The notes beneath the pieces were generated by a model. The model was not told the DNA's origin. It made no database searches and worked only from the letters and a program-made list of their open reading frames with translations. A stretch of 64,000 nt of DNA from Leptotrichia wadei (GTDB taxonomy: Bacteria; Fusobacteriota; Fusobacteriia; Fusobacteriales; Leptotrichiaceae): positions 372,001 to 436,000 of the forward strand of contig NZ_AP019841.1 of the NCBI RefSeq assembly GCF_007990445.1, read 5' to 3'. Of this stretch, positions 36,153-44,704 are shown in pieces (within the stretch, counting starts at the first letter, position 1; every line of letters starts with the position of its first letter). The position numbers and the translations under genes were made by a program.

Positions 36153-36794
36153 ATGTTTGAATATATTTCAGGAAAATTAGCAATAAAAAAAATAGATTAT
36201 GTTGCATTAGAAATAAATGGATTGGCATATAAAATTCATATATCGTTGAAAACATTTGAAAAAATAGGAAATATTGGGAATGATGAAAAATTATATATTT
36301 TTACGAATGTGAAGGAAGATGATATTTCGCTTTATGGGTTTAAAACACAAAATGAAAGGGAACTTTTTAAGGCTTTGATAAGCATAAGCGGAGTAGGGCC
36401 AAAACTTGCAATTGCGATATTATCAACTTTTAATATGAGGGAAATTATTGAAATTGTTACGGAAGATGAGTCTAAAATTTTTACAAGAGTTCCAGGGCTT
36501 GGAATAAAAAAGGCTCAAAAAATAATACTGGATCTGAAGGATAAAGTGAAAAAAATAGATATATCGGAAATGCTTGAAGAAACTAGCAATCTATCGAACG
36601 GAAAACTGATAACTTCAGAATCCTTTGATCCTAAAATTTCACTAATGAAGGAAGATCTAAAATTAGCCTTGGAATCTTTAGGATATACAAATACTGATAT
36701 TTCCAAATGGATAAAAGATAGTGAATTGGCTCAATTAAAGGATATTAGCGAGGCTATAAAAATAGTTTTGCAAAAGATTCAAAATAAAAAATAG
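36153..36794 (+). CDS. ruvA: Holliday junction protein RuvA
   Basis: Binds Holliday junctions and recruits the RuvB motor. Domain I is an OB fold (1-62). Domain II holds two helix-hairpin-helix motifs: ISGVGPKLAIAIL (about 78-90) and VPGLGIKKAQKII (about 113-125). Domain III (about 160-213) would contact RuvB. No ruvB or ruvC adjoins. ATG follows AAAAGGTG. A terminator follows at 36849. Confidence 0.95.
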   Translation: MFEYISGKLAIKKIDYVALEINGLAYKIHISLKTFEKIGNIGNDEKLYIFTNVKEDDISLYGFKTQNERELFKALISISGVGPKLAIAILSTFNMREIIEIVTEDESKIFTRVPGLGIKKAQKIILDLKDKVKKIDISEMLEETSNLSNGKLITSESFDPKISLMKEDLKLALESLGYTNTDISKWIKDSELAQLKDISEAIKIVLQKIQNKK

Positions 36795-36848
36795 TTTTGC
36801 AAAAATGTTAGTCCTTTTGGTTTTACAAATAAATATGATATATAAAAA

Positions 36849-36902
36849 ATGTACCTTTAAACTTTTTACTTTAAAATTAAGTTTTTAGGTACATATTTTT
36901 TT
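36849..36902 (+). terminator. Terminator after ruvA
   Basis: ATGTACC (36849-36855) and GGTACAT (36888-36894) with additional inner pairing, then ATTTTTTT. Confidence 0.75.
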
Positions 36903-36959
36903 GCTAAAAAAATCTTTCTAATCTTATCATTTAAAATCAAGGAATAGATTTATTATTAA

Positions 36960-37187
36960 TTATTTACCATGTCTTTTTACCATAGTCTTTTTATTATTTC
37001 TTTTTTCTTGAAAATTTGCAGTTCGTTTCTTTTCTGGTTTTTTATTAGTTATTTTTCTTTTTGGTTGAACGATCATCGCTTTTTGCTTTGGATTTTTGGG
37101 CTTGGGCGGCATGGCGAAAGATACAATTGATATTCCTGTAATTCCCAAAATTGCAACCATTTTTTTAAAAGTATTTTTCATATTCAT
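36960..37187 (-). CDS. Small secreted, strongly basic protein of unknown function
   Basis: About 75 residues. A signal peptide is clear (KNTFKKMVAILGITGISIVS, then FA before MPPKPK). The mature part is about 50 residues, nearly half Lys/Arg with Pro and Asn and no Cys. I chose ATG 37187, about 9 bases after GGAG; the frame opens at 37202. Similar short basic exported proteins may bind wall or nucleic acid, but nothing here shows that. It is divergent from the J-domain gene. Confidence 0.6.
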   Translation of the reverse strand: MNMKNTFKKMVAILGITGISIVSFAMPPKPKNPKQKAMIVQPKRKITNKKPEKKRTANFQEKRNNKKTMVKRHGK

Positions 37188-37348
37188 ATTAATCATCTCC
37201 ATTCAGATTTATCTTTATTTTTTTGTTTTGTTCATATCTCTTCTTGAACAAATATATAATATCATTTAATTTTGACAAAAATATGTAAAATTTATGACTT
37301 TTTTGTGAAATTTCAAATTATTTATTTTAAAATTAAATTAAAAATATA

Positions 37349-37377
37349 TTGACAAAAATATAAAAATATAGTATTAT
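37349..37377 (+). promoter_or_regulatory. Promoter of the J-domain gene and signalling island
   Basis: TTGACA (37349-37354), a 17-base spacer and TATTAT (37372-37377), 41 bases before the start codon. Confidence 0.75.
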
Positions 37378-37418
37378 TTAATTAATATTAAATATTAATT
37401 AATAAAAAAGGAAGAAAA

Positions 37419-37868
37419 ATGAATTATTATGAAGTGCTAGGTGTATCTGAAAATGCTGATATTTCAGAAATAAAGAAAAAATATAGGAAATTGGCGATGA
37501 AATATCATCCAGACAGGAATTCGGGGGATGAAAATGCTACTAAAAAATTTCGGGAGGTAACTGAGGCTTATGAGGTTCTTGGGGATGAAAAGAAAAGGGA
37601 AGAGTATGACTATAAAAGAAAAAATGTTCAGAGTCAAAGAAGAAATAAGAATAGAAAGGAAAATGTCAAGGATGAATTTTCTCAAAATGACTTTACTTTT
37701 GGAAGGGATTTTTTTAAAAGTGCTAAGGAAATGAGAGGGATGTTTGAAAATAGTTTTAGGATGGATAAAAAGGGAGAGAAAAGGGCAAGGTCTGAAAAAG
37801 AGAATATTAAAAGTAGATTTGATCAGTTTTTTGATGTAAAGAAAAAAAATAATGATAATTTGGGGTAA
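37419..37868 (+). CDS. J-domain protein (type III, J domain plus charged tail)
   Basis: Residues 1-66 form a canonical J domain: [20 protein letters not shown], the HPD triad at H30-P31-D32, and [15 protein letters not shown] domains stimulate ATP hydrolysis by Hsp70. The other 83 residues are charged, with no Gly/Phe region, zinc fingers or substrate-binding domain, so this is not DnaJ proper. It heads a same-strand island that includes an Hsp70-like protein (44705), its probable partner. ATG follows AAGGAAG. Confidence 0.88.
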   Translation: MNYYEVLGVSENADISEIKKKYRKLAMKYHPDRNSGDENATKKFREVTEAYEVLGDEKKREEYDYKRKNVQSQRRNKNRKENVKDEFSQNDFTFGRDFFKSAKEMRGMFENSFRMDKKGEKRARSEKENIKSRFDQFFDVKKKNNDNLG

Positions 37869-38016
37869 CTTTATAAATTTTTATAAGAAATTTTGAGTTT
37901 AATATTATTAAAAATTATATAAATTTATGTTTTAAGTAAAATAGTCATAGTTTTTGAGTTCAGTTTTAAGGCAGTTTTACTATAAAAAAGATAAATTGAG
38001 GGAAGGAAAAAAGGAA

Positions 38017-38835
38017 ATGTTATGGGGAATTAGAAGATTTTTGTCAAATTTTAGAAGTATTTTTAGACGGCCGTTTGGACGAGGCAGTATTTATCGGCTG
38101 GAAAGGCTTAGAAGTATTGCACGAATGAGGGAAAGTGGAAAAAGTAGAAGTGAAAGAAGCAGTTTGGGAGTTGACAGAGGGATTAAAAAATATGAAAAAC
38201 GAAAGTTAAATGCTAGAAATCAGAAAAGTTATAAATTTTTTAATGTGAAAAATATTTTAATAATGATGGTTTTGATATTTACGTTTATTTTTGTACATTT
38301 TTCAGGATATTCTGCAAAAAGTCTTTATTTTTCGATTTTTATTTATATTGGAGTTACACTTTATTTGCTTATTGTGGAAAGATTTTTTGAAAAGGTGGAA
38401 GTTCAAGAGGAAATTAGGAATATAAAAAATGACAGGGAAAGGGAACATAATGTTTTTTTGGAAAAAGTGAAGGAAATAGAGGATTTGGAGAAAAGTCAGA
38501 TTGAGCATATATTTTTGAAGGATTCTGAAGATTATGATATGAAAATTTGGAAAGTTGGAAGAGCGACTTCTCTTTTGATTGGAAAACAGACACCTAGAAA
38601 TAGGGTTGATATTGATGTAAGTGATGGAATTTATTCTAATTTAGTTAGCAGGGCTCATGGAATTTTAAATCGAGTCAATGGGATTTGGTATTATGAGGAT
38701 TTGGGTTCGCAAAATGGGAGCGGAATTGAAAGAAATCTGGATAAGCGGAAAATAAAATTAAAAAAAAATATACCTGTAAAAGTGGAGTCAGGCGATATAA
38801 TTTACTTGGCAACTACAAAAATATTATTAAAATAA
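38017..38835 (+). CDS. Membrane-anchored FHA-domain protein
   Basis: 272 residues from ATG 38017 (preceded by GAGGGAAGG and AAGGA); the frame is open to a TTG at 37954. A basic N-terminal region of about 70 residues is followed by two membrane helices (NILIMMVLIFTFIFVHF and YFSIFIYIGVTLYLLIV), a charged linker, and a C-terminal FHA domain. FHA signatures: KVGRATSLLIGK, SNLVSRAHGIL (the SRxH motif) and DLGSQNGSGIE. FHA domains bind phosphothreonine peptides; the domain would face the cytoplasm. The likely phosphate donor is the kinase at 43589. Confidence 0.8.
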   Translation: MLWGIRRFLSNFRSIFRRPFGRGSIYRLERLRSIARMRESGKSRSERSSLGVDRGIKKYEKRKLNARNQKSYKFFNVKNILIMMVLIFTFIFVHFSGYSAKSLYFSIFIYIGVTLYLLIVERFFEKVEVQEEIRNIKNDREREHNVFLEKVKEIEDLEKSQIEHIFLKDSEDYDMKIWKVGRATSLLIGKQTPRNRVDIDVSDGIYSNLVSRAHGILNRVNGIWYYEDLGSQNGSGIERNLDKRKIKLKKNIPVKVESGDIIYLATTKILLK

Positions 38836-38984
38836 AAAAAGGCAATAATAAAAGTGGAAATTTCAAAAAGCCAGGGATTAAAATTTTTATTAGAGAGTAA
38901 GAATAAAATTTATGTTTTTTCATGAAGTTTAGCATTGCAGGTTTTCATAAATAGATAAGATAAAAAATGGAGGATTATTTTAAA

Positions 38985-39641
38985 ATGAAATTAGATAGAT
39001 GTAAAAATGGGCATATATACGATGTTTCCAGATATAGTTCGTGTCCCTACTGTAAATCGGAAGGATTGGAAACAGAAGTTCAAGATGATAAAATTAATTT
39101 AGTTGAACAAATGGAAGATGAGGATAGAACTACTGCCTACTGGTCAAAGGACAGCACGGTGGATCCTGTTGTGGGATGGCTTACGTGTATTGAAGGGCAT
39201 GATAAGGGGAAGGATTATAGAATTGTGAGTGAACGGAACTTTATTGGACGTGGGGAAAATATGGACATCCAGATTTCAGGGGATACTATGATTTCAAGGA
39301 AAAATCATTGTTCGATAAGTTATAATCCGAAGCAGCGGAAATTTATGCTAACTCCTGGAGATTCCAATGGATTGATTTATTTAAATGGAGAAGCTGTTTA
39401 TAATACGGTGGAATTGAGGGCTTATTCGGTTGTGGAAATGGGGGAGAGCAAATTTGTATTTGTAAATTTGTGTGGAGATTATTTTGATTGGGAGAAGGAA
39501 AAAGCCAGGGATGAAAATTTGAGAAAAAGATATGAAAATTTGGCTGATGAAAAAACAGCTGGAAATATGAATTTTGTGAATAGAAATAGTAAAAATGGGG
39601 ATTTGGAAGTAAAAATTGAAGATTATGAAGAAAATTTATAA
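38985..39641 (+). CDS. Zinc-ribbon plus FHA-domain protein
   Basis: A soluble protein of 218 residues. N-terminal metal site CKNGHIYDVSRYSSCPYC (C6, H10, C20, C23). FHA domain in the middle: NFIGRGENMDIQI, SRKNHCSISYNP and YLNGEAV. The C-terminal 50 residues are charged. In clostridia, as I recall, zinc-ribbon FHA proteins of this kind sit next to PP2C phosphatases and kinases, as here. ATG at 38985 lies 11 bases after GGAGG; an ATG at 38967 has no ribosome site. Confidence 0.8.
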   Translation: MKLDRCKNGHIYDVSRYSSCPYCKSEGLETEVQDDKINLVEQMEDEDRTTAYWSKDSTVDPVVGWLTCIEGHDKGKDYRIVSERNFIGRGENMDIQISGDTMISRKNHCSISYNPKQRKFMLTPGDSNGLIYLNGEAVYNTVELRAYSVVEMGESKFVFVNLCGDYFDWEKEKARDENLRKRYENLADEKTAGNMNFVNRNSKNGDLEVKIEDYEENL

Positions 39642-39671
39642 GTTAATGAAATTAAGGGGAGAAGTGGAAAA

Positions 39672-42074
39672 ATGAGGAAGGATGAGGCAAAATTTATTAC
39701 GGAATTTTTGAGCGAGGCTGGAACGAAGGCTGAAAATAGTGATTATTTTGGATATATTTTGCTGGATAATTATGCGATTTGGGCTGCAGCTGATGGATTT
39801 GATGAGGAAGATGGGGCAAAAGTTGCGGCAAGGATTGCTGTAGAATCTGTAATTGAATATTTTATGCTACGTCCACGATTTAATTATGACGTTATTAAGG
39901 AAATGATGGATTATGCCAATTTGAAGGTTAAGGAAAAACAGGAAGAAGCTAAAAAATATTCTCTTATGCACACTTCTCTTTTAATCGTTATAAGCAATTA
40001 TAATTCAATTTTATATGGAAATGTTGGAAATACTAGATTTTATCATATTAGAGGCGGATATATTGTTTCTCAAAGTAAAGATGATACGATAGCGCAGCTT
40101 TTGGTGGATGAAGAAGCGTTAAATGTATCGGATATGAAATTTCATAGGCAGAGAAATGATTTACTGCAGGCAATTGGGGATTTTGGAAAAATTAAGCCGA
40201 ATATTATAAAAAGCCCTGTAGAGCTTATGGAAAAAGATATTTTTTGCTTGACAACCGTGGGATTTTGGGAAAATATTGATGAACATGATATGGAAAATGA
40301 TTTGTCTAGATTTGAGGATAAAAAGCAATGGCTGAATTCATTGGAAAAGAGAATACTCGCTTCGCTTAGGGACAATATTGAAAATTATACGATTGCACAG
40401 GTGGAAGTGCAGGCGGTGGCAAGTCCAGAGCCGATGGAAAAGGATAGAAGCAAATTGATAAAAAAAATAATTTTGATAATAATGATTGTTGTTGTGATTA
40501 TTTTATTTATTGTAATTTGGAATGTGAAAAGGCGAAATGGGATTTTACAGGCGGCGACACAGTATGAAAAGCTGGCGGATGAGGAAATTTTGAAAAAGAA
40601 TTTTAATAATTCGATTGATAATTTAAAATTGGAAATTGGGGAATATGAGAAATTAAAGCCAAAAAGCAGAGGTGTGATTGGATTTTTTACAAATGCAGAG
40701 AAAAAAAGGAACGATGCGAATAAAAAGATTGATGAAATAAATAAAAAAATTGGAGAAACTGAAAAGATTAAGGAGGCATTTTCAGATATTAATGAAGGAA
40801 ATGATCTGTTTAACAATGGAAATTATGATGAGGCAAATGAGAAGTATCAGCAGGCTAAATATAATCTGAATGACAATACTTATAAACGTGATGAGTTGAA
40901 TACAGAAGAAATTTTAGCAACATTGGATTCACGGATTAATTCGGGTGTGAACCTGAAGGAGGCGAAGGCTTTGGAAATGGCTGGGGATAATGCGGTTAAT
41001 GAAGGAAGTTACAATTTGGCGAAAGTCAGTTACAAAAATGCGGCAGATATGTATTTGGCAAATGGAAAGGCGGATTATGTTTCACAAATTGAGAAAAAGA
41101 TAGAGGAAATAGCGGACAAGGAAAAAACGGCATATAATGGGGCAATGCTTGCAGAAAATAAAGGGGATTCATTGGCACAGAGCAACATTAATTCTTCTAG
41201 GGAGGCATATTATCAGGCACGGCAGATGTACCAGATACTTGGAGATACTGTGAAAGTGGGAGAGATTGACAATAAGATACAGGAGCTTAATTCTCAGCAG
41301 AATGCTGATTTACAAACTGCTAATAATCTTGTTCAAGAGGGGCTTTCGCAAATTACGGCTAATAATCCAGCACAGGCAATAGGAATTTTGACACAGGCTA
41401 AAAATATTTATCAAAAAATGAAAGATGCAAATAATGTAAATGCTGTTGGAAAATATATAAGCCAGGCACAGGAATTTATTAAATTTGAAAGCCAGAATGC
41501 TGAAAAACTGAAGGAAAAGGAACTGGAATATTCGGAAAAATTAAAATCTCAAGAAACAGAATATTCAGAAAGGCTAAGACAGCAGGAGATTCAGCTGCAG
41601 CAGCAATTACAGGCAAGAGAAGCAGAAATAAAGGCACAGCAGGAACAAATGGAGATAGAAAGGCAAAAGCGGGAAGAAATATCAAGAAAAATGGAAAATG
41701 CCTTAAATCTGGAAATGCAGGCGGATCAGCTGGAATTAGATGAAAAATTTGAGGAAAGTATTTCAAAATACGAGGAAACGAAGAAAATTTTGGAAGAAGT
41801 AAATACTGATGGTAATTTTGGAAATCAAGTGGCTAAGATTGAAGGTTTAAATAAAAAAATTGAAAAAAGTGAAGGATATTTGCTGAAGAAAAAGGGAGAA
41901 GAGGATCTTAAAAATAAAAAATGGAAGGATGCTATGGAAAAGCTTACGCAGGCAAAGGAAAAACTGGAAAAAGTTGGAATAAAGCAAGATGAACTGGAAA
42001 AAATAGGGAAAGAACTGAAAAGGGCTGTGAAAAAAGCAAATAAGAAATGGTGGCAGTTCTGGAAGATTTTTTAG
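39672..42074 (+). CDS. PP2C-fold membrane protein with helical repeats and coiled coil
   Basis: Residues 1-250 follow the PP2C order: WAAADGFDEEDG (ADG at 40-42), YGNVGNTRFYHI (matching GDSR), LLQAIGDFG, and FCLTTVGFWENI where active enzymes have a metal-binding SDG (here TVG, 195-197). ENYT replaces the usual DN-T. So one metal Asp is kept and others are lost; activity is uncertain. A single membrane helix (about 262-285) follows. Then about 500 residues of TPR-like helical repeats (FNNGNYDEANEKYQQAK type) and a Gln/Glu-rich coiled coil (about 600-690), ending with KKWWQFWKIF. If the N-terminus is cytoplasmic, the repeats are outside, or the helix is peripheral. Confidence 0.75.
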   Translation: MRKDEAKFITEFLSEAGTKAENSDYFGYILLDNYAIWAAADGFDEEDGAKVAARIAVESVIEYFMLRPRFNYDVIKEMMDYANLKVKEKQEEAKKYSLMHTSLLIVISNYNSILYGNVGNTRFYHIRGGYIVSQSKDDTIAQLLVDEEALNVSDMKFHRQRNDLLQAIGDFGKIKPNIIKSPVELMEKDIFCLTTVGFWENIDEHDMENDLSRFEDKKQWLNSLEKRILASLRDNIENYTIAQVEVQAVASPEPMEKDRSKLIKKIILIIMIVVVIILFIVIWNVKRRNGILQAATQYEKLADEEILKKNFNNSIDNLKLEIGEYEKLKPKSRGVIGFFTNAEKKRNDANKKIDEINKKIGETEKIKEAFSDINEGNDLFNNGNYDEANEKYQQAKYNLNDNTYKRDELNTEEILATLDSRINSGVNLKEAKALEMAGDNAVNEGSYNLAKVSYKNAADMYLANGKADYVSQIEKKIEEIADKEKTAYNGAMLAENKGDSLAQSNINSSREAYYQARQMYQILGDTVKVGEIDNKIQELNSQQNADLQTANNLVQEGLSQITANNPAQAIGILTQAKNIYQKMKDANNVNAVGKYISQAQEFIKFESQNAEKLKEKELEYSEKLKSQETEYSERLRQQEIQLQQQLQAREAEIKAQQEQMEIERQKREEISRKMENALNLEMQADQLELDEKFEESISKYEETKKILEEVNTDGNFGNQVAKIEGLNKKIEKSEGYLLKKKGEEDLKNKKWKDAMEKLTQAKEKLEKVGIKQDELEKIGKELKRAVKKANKKWWQFWKIF

Positions 42075-42173
42075 GCGAAAGCTAAGATTAAAAATCGAAT
42101 AACAATAGCATTAATTAAAAAATTATGACAGTTCACTATTTAAATGGAAAATGATACAGGATAGGAGGGGAAA

Positions 42174-43574
42174 ATGGTAAAAAGCATAAAATTAAAAACT
42201 TTCTTTTTTAAGGAATATGCACAAATTGCTGAAAAAAATACGTATTCGGCATATATTCCGAATGGGAACAGGGGAATCTGGTGCATTGCTAATTTTGAGG
42301 AAAAAATTCAGAGACGAGAAAATGTGGAAATTGAGGGAAAAATAGGAAGTAGCGGTATTGAGAGTAAAAAAAATAAAAAGAATGTAAAAAGGAAGAATTT
42401 GGCAAAGGCTGGAGTTCATAAAGTTATTGAAAAATATTTGGAAAATGGTGGTTTTTCAACGGAAAATATGAAAAAAATTATTCAATCTTCTAAAGATAAA
42501 GTAATTTTTGAGAAAAGTAAGTTTTTTAAAGTTGAAAAAAATAATGAAAAAGATTTTGATTCTAAAAATTTTTATTCGCAAATTGTTGTTATTATTGACA
42601 AAGATGACATGATTGCGGGAAATATGGGGAAAACGGAGCTTGCTTTGTATCGGGAAAATAGGATTGTGGATAAAATATGTGGAGAGGAAATTAAGAGAGT
42701 AAAGTTACGAAAAAATGATTATTTGCTGGCTGGAAGTCCTGAATTTTGGAAAAATGTTGATGAGAATGAGATTGAGGAAGTTTTTGTTGATTTGAAAAGT
42801 AAGGAGAATATTGAGAAAAATTTAAGCAGGAAAATAAAGGCTGCTGAAGTGAAATTAAAAAAAGTCATACCATTTTTGTCGATTTTTGTGGAAAATGTTG
42901 AAATGGAAGATAGTGATGAAGAATTGGAAAGGGAAGTTGACAGAGAAAATAAGAAAAGGGAAATAGCTGTAAAGCATACGTTTTTAATGATAATATTTTT
43001 ATTTTTGTTTATTTCCGTGGGGAAAAATATTCAAAGGGGGAATCTGAAAATTAGGAAGGAAAAAAATTTGGAAAGTGTGGTAGCTGGAAAAATTGGGGAA
43101 AAGGCGAAATTGATGGAAAATAATTTGATTGAAAAAATGGAAATTGAAAAAAATAAAATAATGAGAAAAGATAAAATTGGGCTGGAAAATGTTGAGAGTG
43201 CTGAGGAAAAAGATGGAGATGAAGGAGAGAAAAAAGCAGGAGATGGAATTAAAAGTGTGGAGGGGAAAAATAAAAATGCGGGAAATTTAGAAGTAGTTCA
43301 AAATATTGAAGAAAATGATGGAAAAAGAAAAATTAAAAAAAATAAAGTAAGCAAAGTGAAAATGGGTAAGAAGGAAAAAAGTCAGAAAAGATGGGAAAAA
43401 GTTGCTGGAAATGAAAAAAATCAAAATAAAAAAAATTTTAACGTAAATAATAAAAGTTTTAAAAAAGATCAAAATTTAAAAAATAACAAACTTTCACAAC
43501 TTGATAAGGAAATTGAGAGGAACTGGAAAATTTTGGGGCGTGATAGGAATGGAAATAATTTGAAGAAAGTATAA
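42174..43574 (+). CDS. Degenerate PP2C-like membrane protein (paralogue of the previous gene)
   Basis: The first 250 residues align by motif order with the upstream PP2C: NRGIWCIANFEE stands where the other has WAAADGFDE, MIAGNMGKTELALYRE where it has YGNVGNTRFYHI, and YLLAGSPEFWKNVDENEIE where it has FCLTTVGFWENIDEHDME. The metal-binding Asp residues are gone, so it should be a pseudo-phosphatase. One membrane helix follows (HTFLMIIFLFLFISVG, about 264-279), then a very Lys/Glu/Asn-rich tail of about 185 residues. ATG after AGGAGGGG. Nothing like it is known to me by name. Confidence 0.65.
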   Translation: MVKSIKLKTFFFKEYAQIAEKNTYSAYIPNGNRGIWCIANFEEKIQRRENVEIEGKIGSSGIESKKNKKNVKRKNLAKAGVHKVIEKYLENGGFSTENMKKIIQSSKDKVIFEKSKFFKVEKNNEKDFDSKNFYSQIVVIIDKDDMIAGNMGKTELALYRENRIVDKICGEEIKRVKLRKNDYLLAGSPEFWKNVDENEIEEVFVDLKSKENIEKNLSRKIKAAEVKLKKVIPFLSIFVENVEMEDSDEELEREVDRENKKREIAVKHTFLMIIFLFLFISVGKNIQRGNLKIRKEKNLESVVAGKIGEKAKLMENNLIEKMEIEKNKIMRKDKIGLENVESAEEKDGDEGEKKAGDGIKSVEGKNKNAGNLEVVQNIEENDGKRKIKKNKVSKVKMGKKEKSQKRWEKVAGNEKNQNKKNFNVNNKSFKKDQNLKNNKLSQLDKEIERNWKILGRDRNGNNLKKV

Positions 43575-43588
43575 AAGGGAAAAGTGAG

Positions 43589-44503
43589 ATGGATTTTTTA
43601 TTAAAGAGAACGATGTTGAATGGGAAATATAAGATTGTGAGTTATATGGCTAAGAGTGATTTTTCTAATATTTATTTGGCTGAAAATAATTTAGGGGAAA
43701 AAGTTGTTATTAAGGAGTGTTATCCTGAAAAAATTGTTATGAGAGATGGGAAGGAAGTTTTTACGGAAAAATATAGGAAAGATTTTGAGAGATTAAAGAG
43801 ATGTTTTTGGAAGGAAAAATGTATTTTGGAGAAATTTAGAAAGAAGTCTAAGGGAAATAGGGGAAAATTTCAAAATAATCTTATTAAAAATGGTGTTATT
43901 AAAATTCTGGATTTTTTTAGTGAAAATGGAACAAATTATATTGTTATGGAATATTTTGGGATTACTTTGAAAGAGTATATTTTGGAAAATAAGGTTCAAG
44001 ATGAAAAAATAAATATAAATTATATTTTGAAAATATTTCTTAAAGTTGCAAGGGCTGTTTGTAAAATCCATAAAAAGGGGATTATTCATTGTGATTTAAA
44101 GCCATCAAATATTTTGGTTGATATTAGGGGGAATATTAGAATTATTGACTTTGGATCAAGTTTGAGAAAAGGGGAAAAGGTTGATTTTATTGAGGTTTCA
44201 GAAGGGTATTCGCCGATTGAAGTTTATTCAGAAAAGGTTCAGATTGATGAAAGAGCTGATGTTTATTCGCTTTCGGCACTTTTGTATTTTATGCTTTGTG
44301 GGAAGAAAATTAGTGGGGCAGTTAAGAGGTTTTATAAGCCAGAATTGGAATTTGCAAGAGAAGTGATTTTAGGGTTTGAGAAAATTGGGAAGTTTAAGGA
44401 AGTGGAAAAAATAATAAAAAAAGGATTGGAATTTGAAAGGAAAAAAAGATTTGGAAGTGTCAGGGAAATGATTGAAAAGTTAGAATTATTAAATTCTATT
44501 TAG
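43589..44503 (+). CDS. Serine/threonine protein kinase, soluble
   Basis: A Hanks-type kinase of 304 residues, almost only the catalytic domain. VVIKECYP supplies the ATP-binding Lys42, E76 is the probable helix-C Glu, and the catalytic loop is HCDLKPSNIL (D169, K171, N174). DFG is at 187-189, and GYSPIEVY fills the APE region. HCD in place of HRD means it is a non-RD kinase, so activation may not need loop phosphorylation. There is no membrane helix or PASTA domain, unlike PknB-type wall sensors. It follows the pseudo-phosphatase by 14 bases. Confidence 0.9.
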   Translation: MDFLLKRTMLNGKYKIVSYMAKSDFSNIYLAENNLGEKVVIKECYPEKIVMRDGKEVFTEKYRKDFERLKRCFWKEKCILEKFRKKSKGNRGKFQNNLIKNGVIKILDFFSENGTNYIVMEYFGITLKEYILENKVQDEKININYILKIFLKVARAVCKIHKKGIIHCDLKPSNILVDIRGNIRIIDFGSSLRKGEKVDFIEVSEGYSPIEVYSEKVQIDERADVYSLSALLYFMLCGKKISGAVKRFYKPELEFAREVILGFEKIGKFKEVEKIIKKGLEFERKKRFGSVREMIEKLELLNSI

Positions 44504-44504
44504 C

Positions 44505-44570
44505 GAAGGGACTTATCACCTTTACAATAAATAAAATATATCTTCTATTTTTTAAATTAGATTTAGTATT
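44505..44570 (+). repeat. Dispersed intergenic repeat, copy
   Basis: GCGAAGGG-CACCTTT hairpin-like part, AATAAATAAAATA, then CTATTTTTTAAATTAGATTTAGTATT. The only sizeable gap in the signalling island. Confidence 0.6.
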
Positions 44571-44704
44571 AGAATATAGTTCGTATAAAAAAGTATATAA
44601 TTTTATGTAAATGTATGAATTTATCGGCATAGAGATTTTTTGTTAGAATTATATAAAAAGTTTAGATTTTTACAAATTCAATAAATAAAGGGGAAAATAT
44701 AGAG

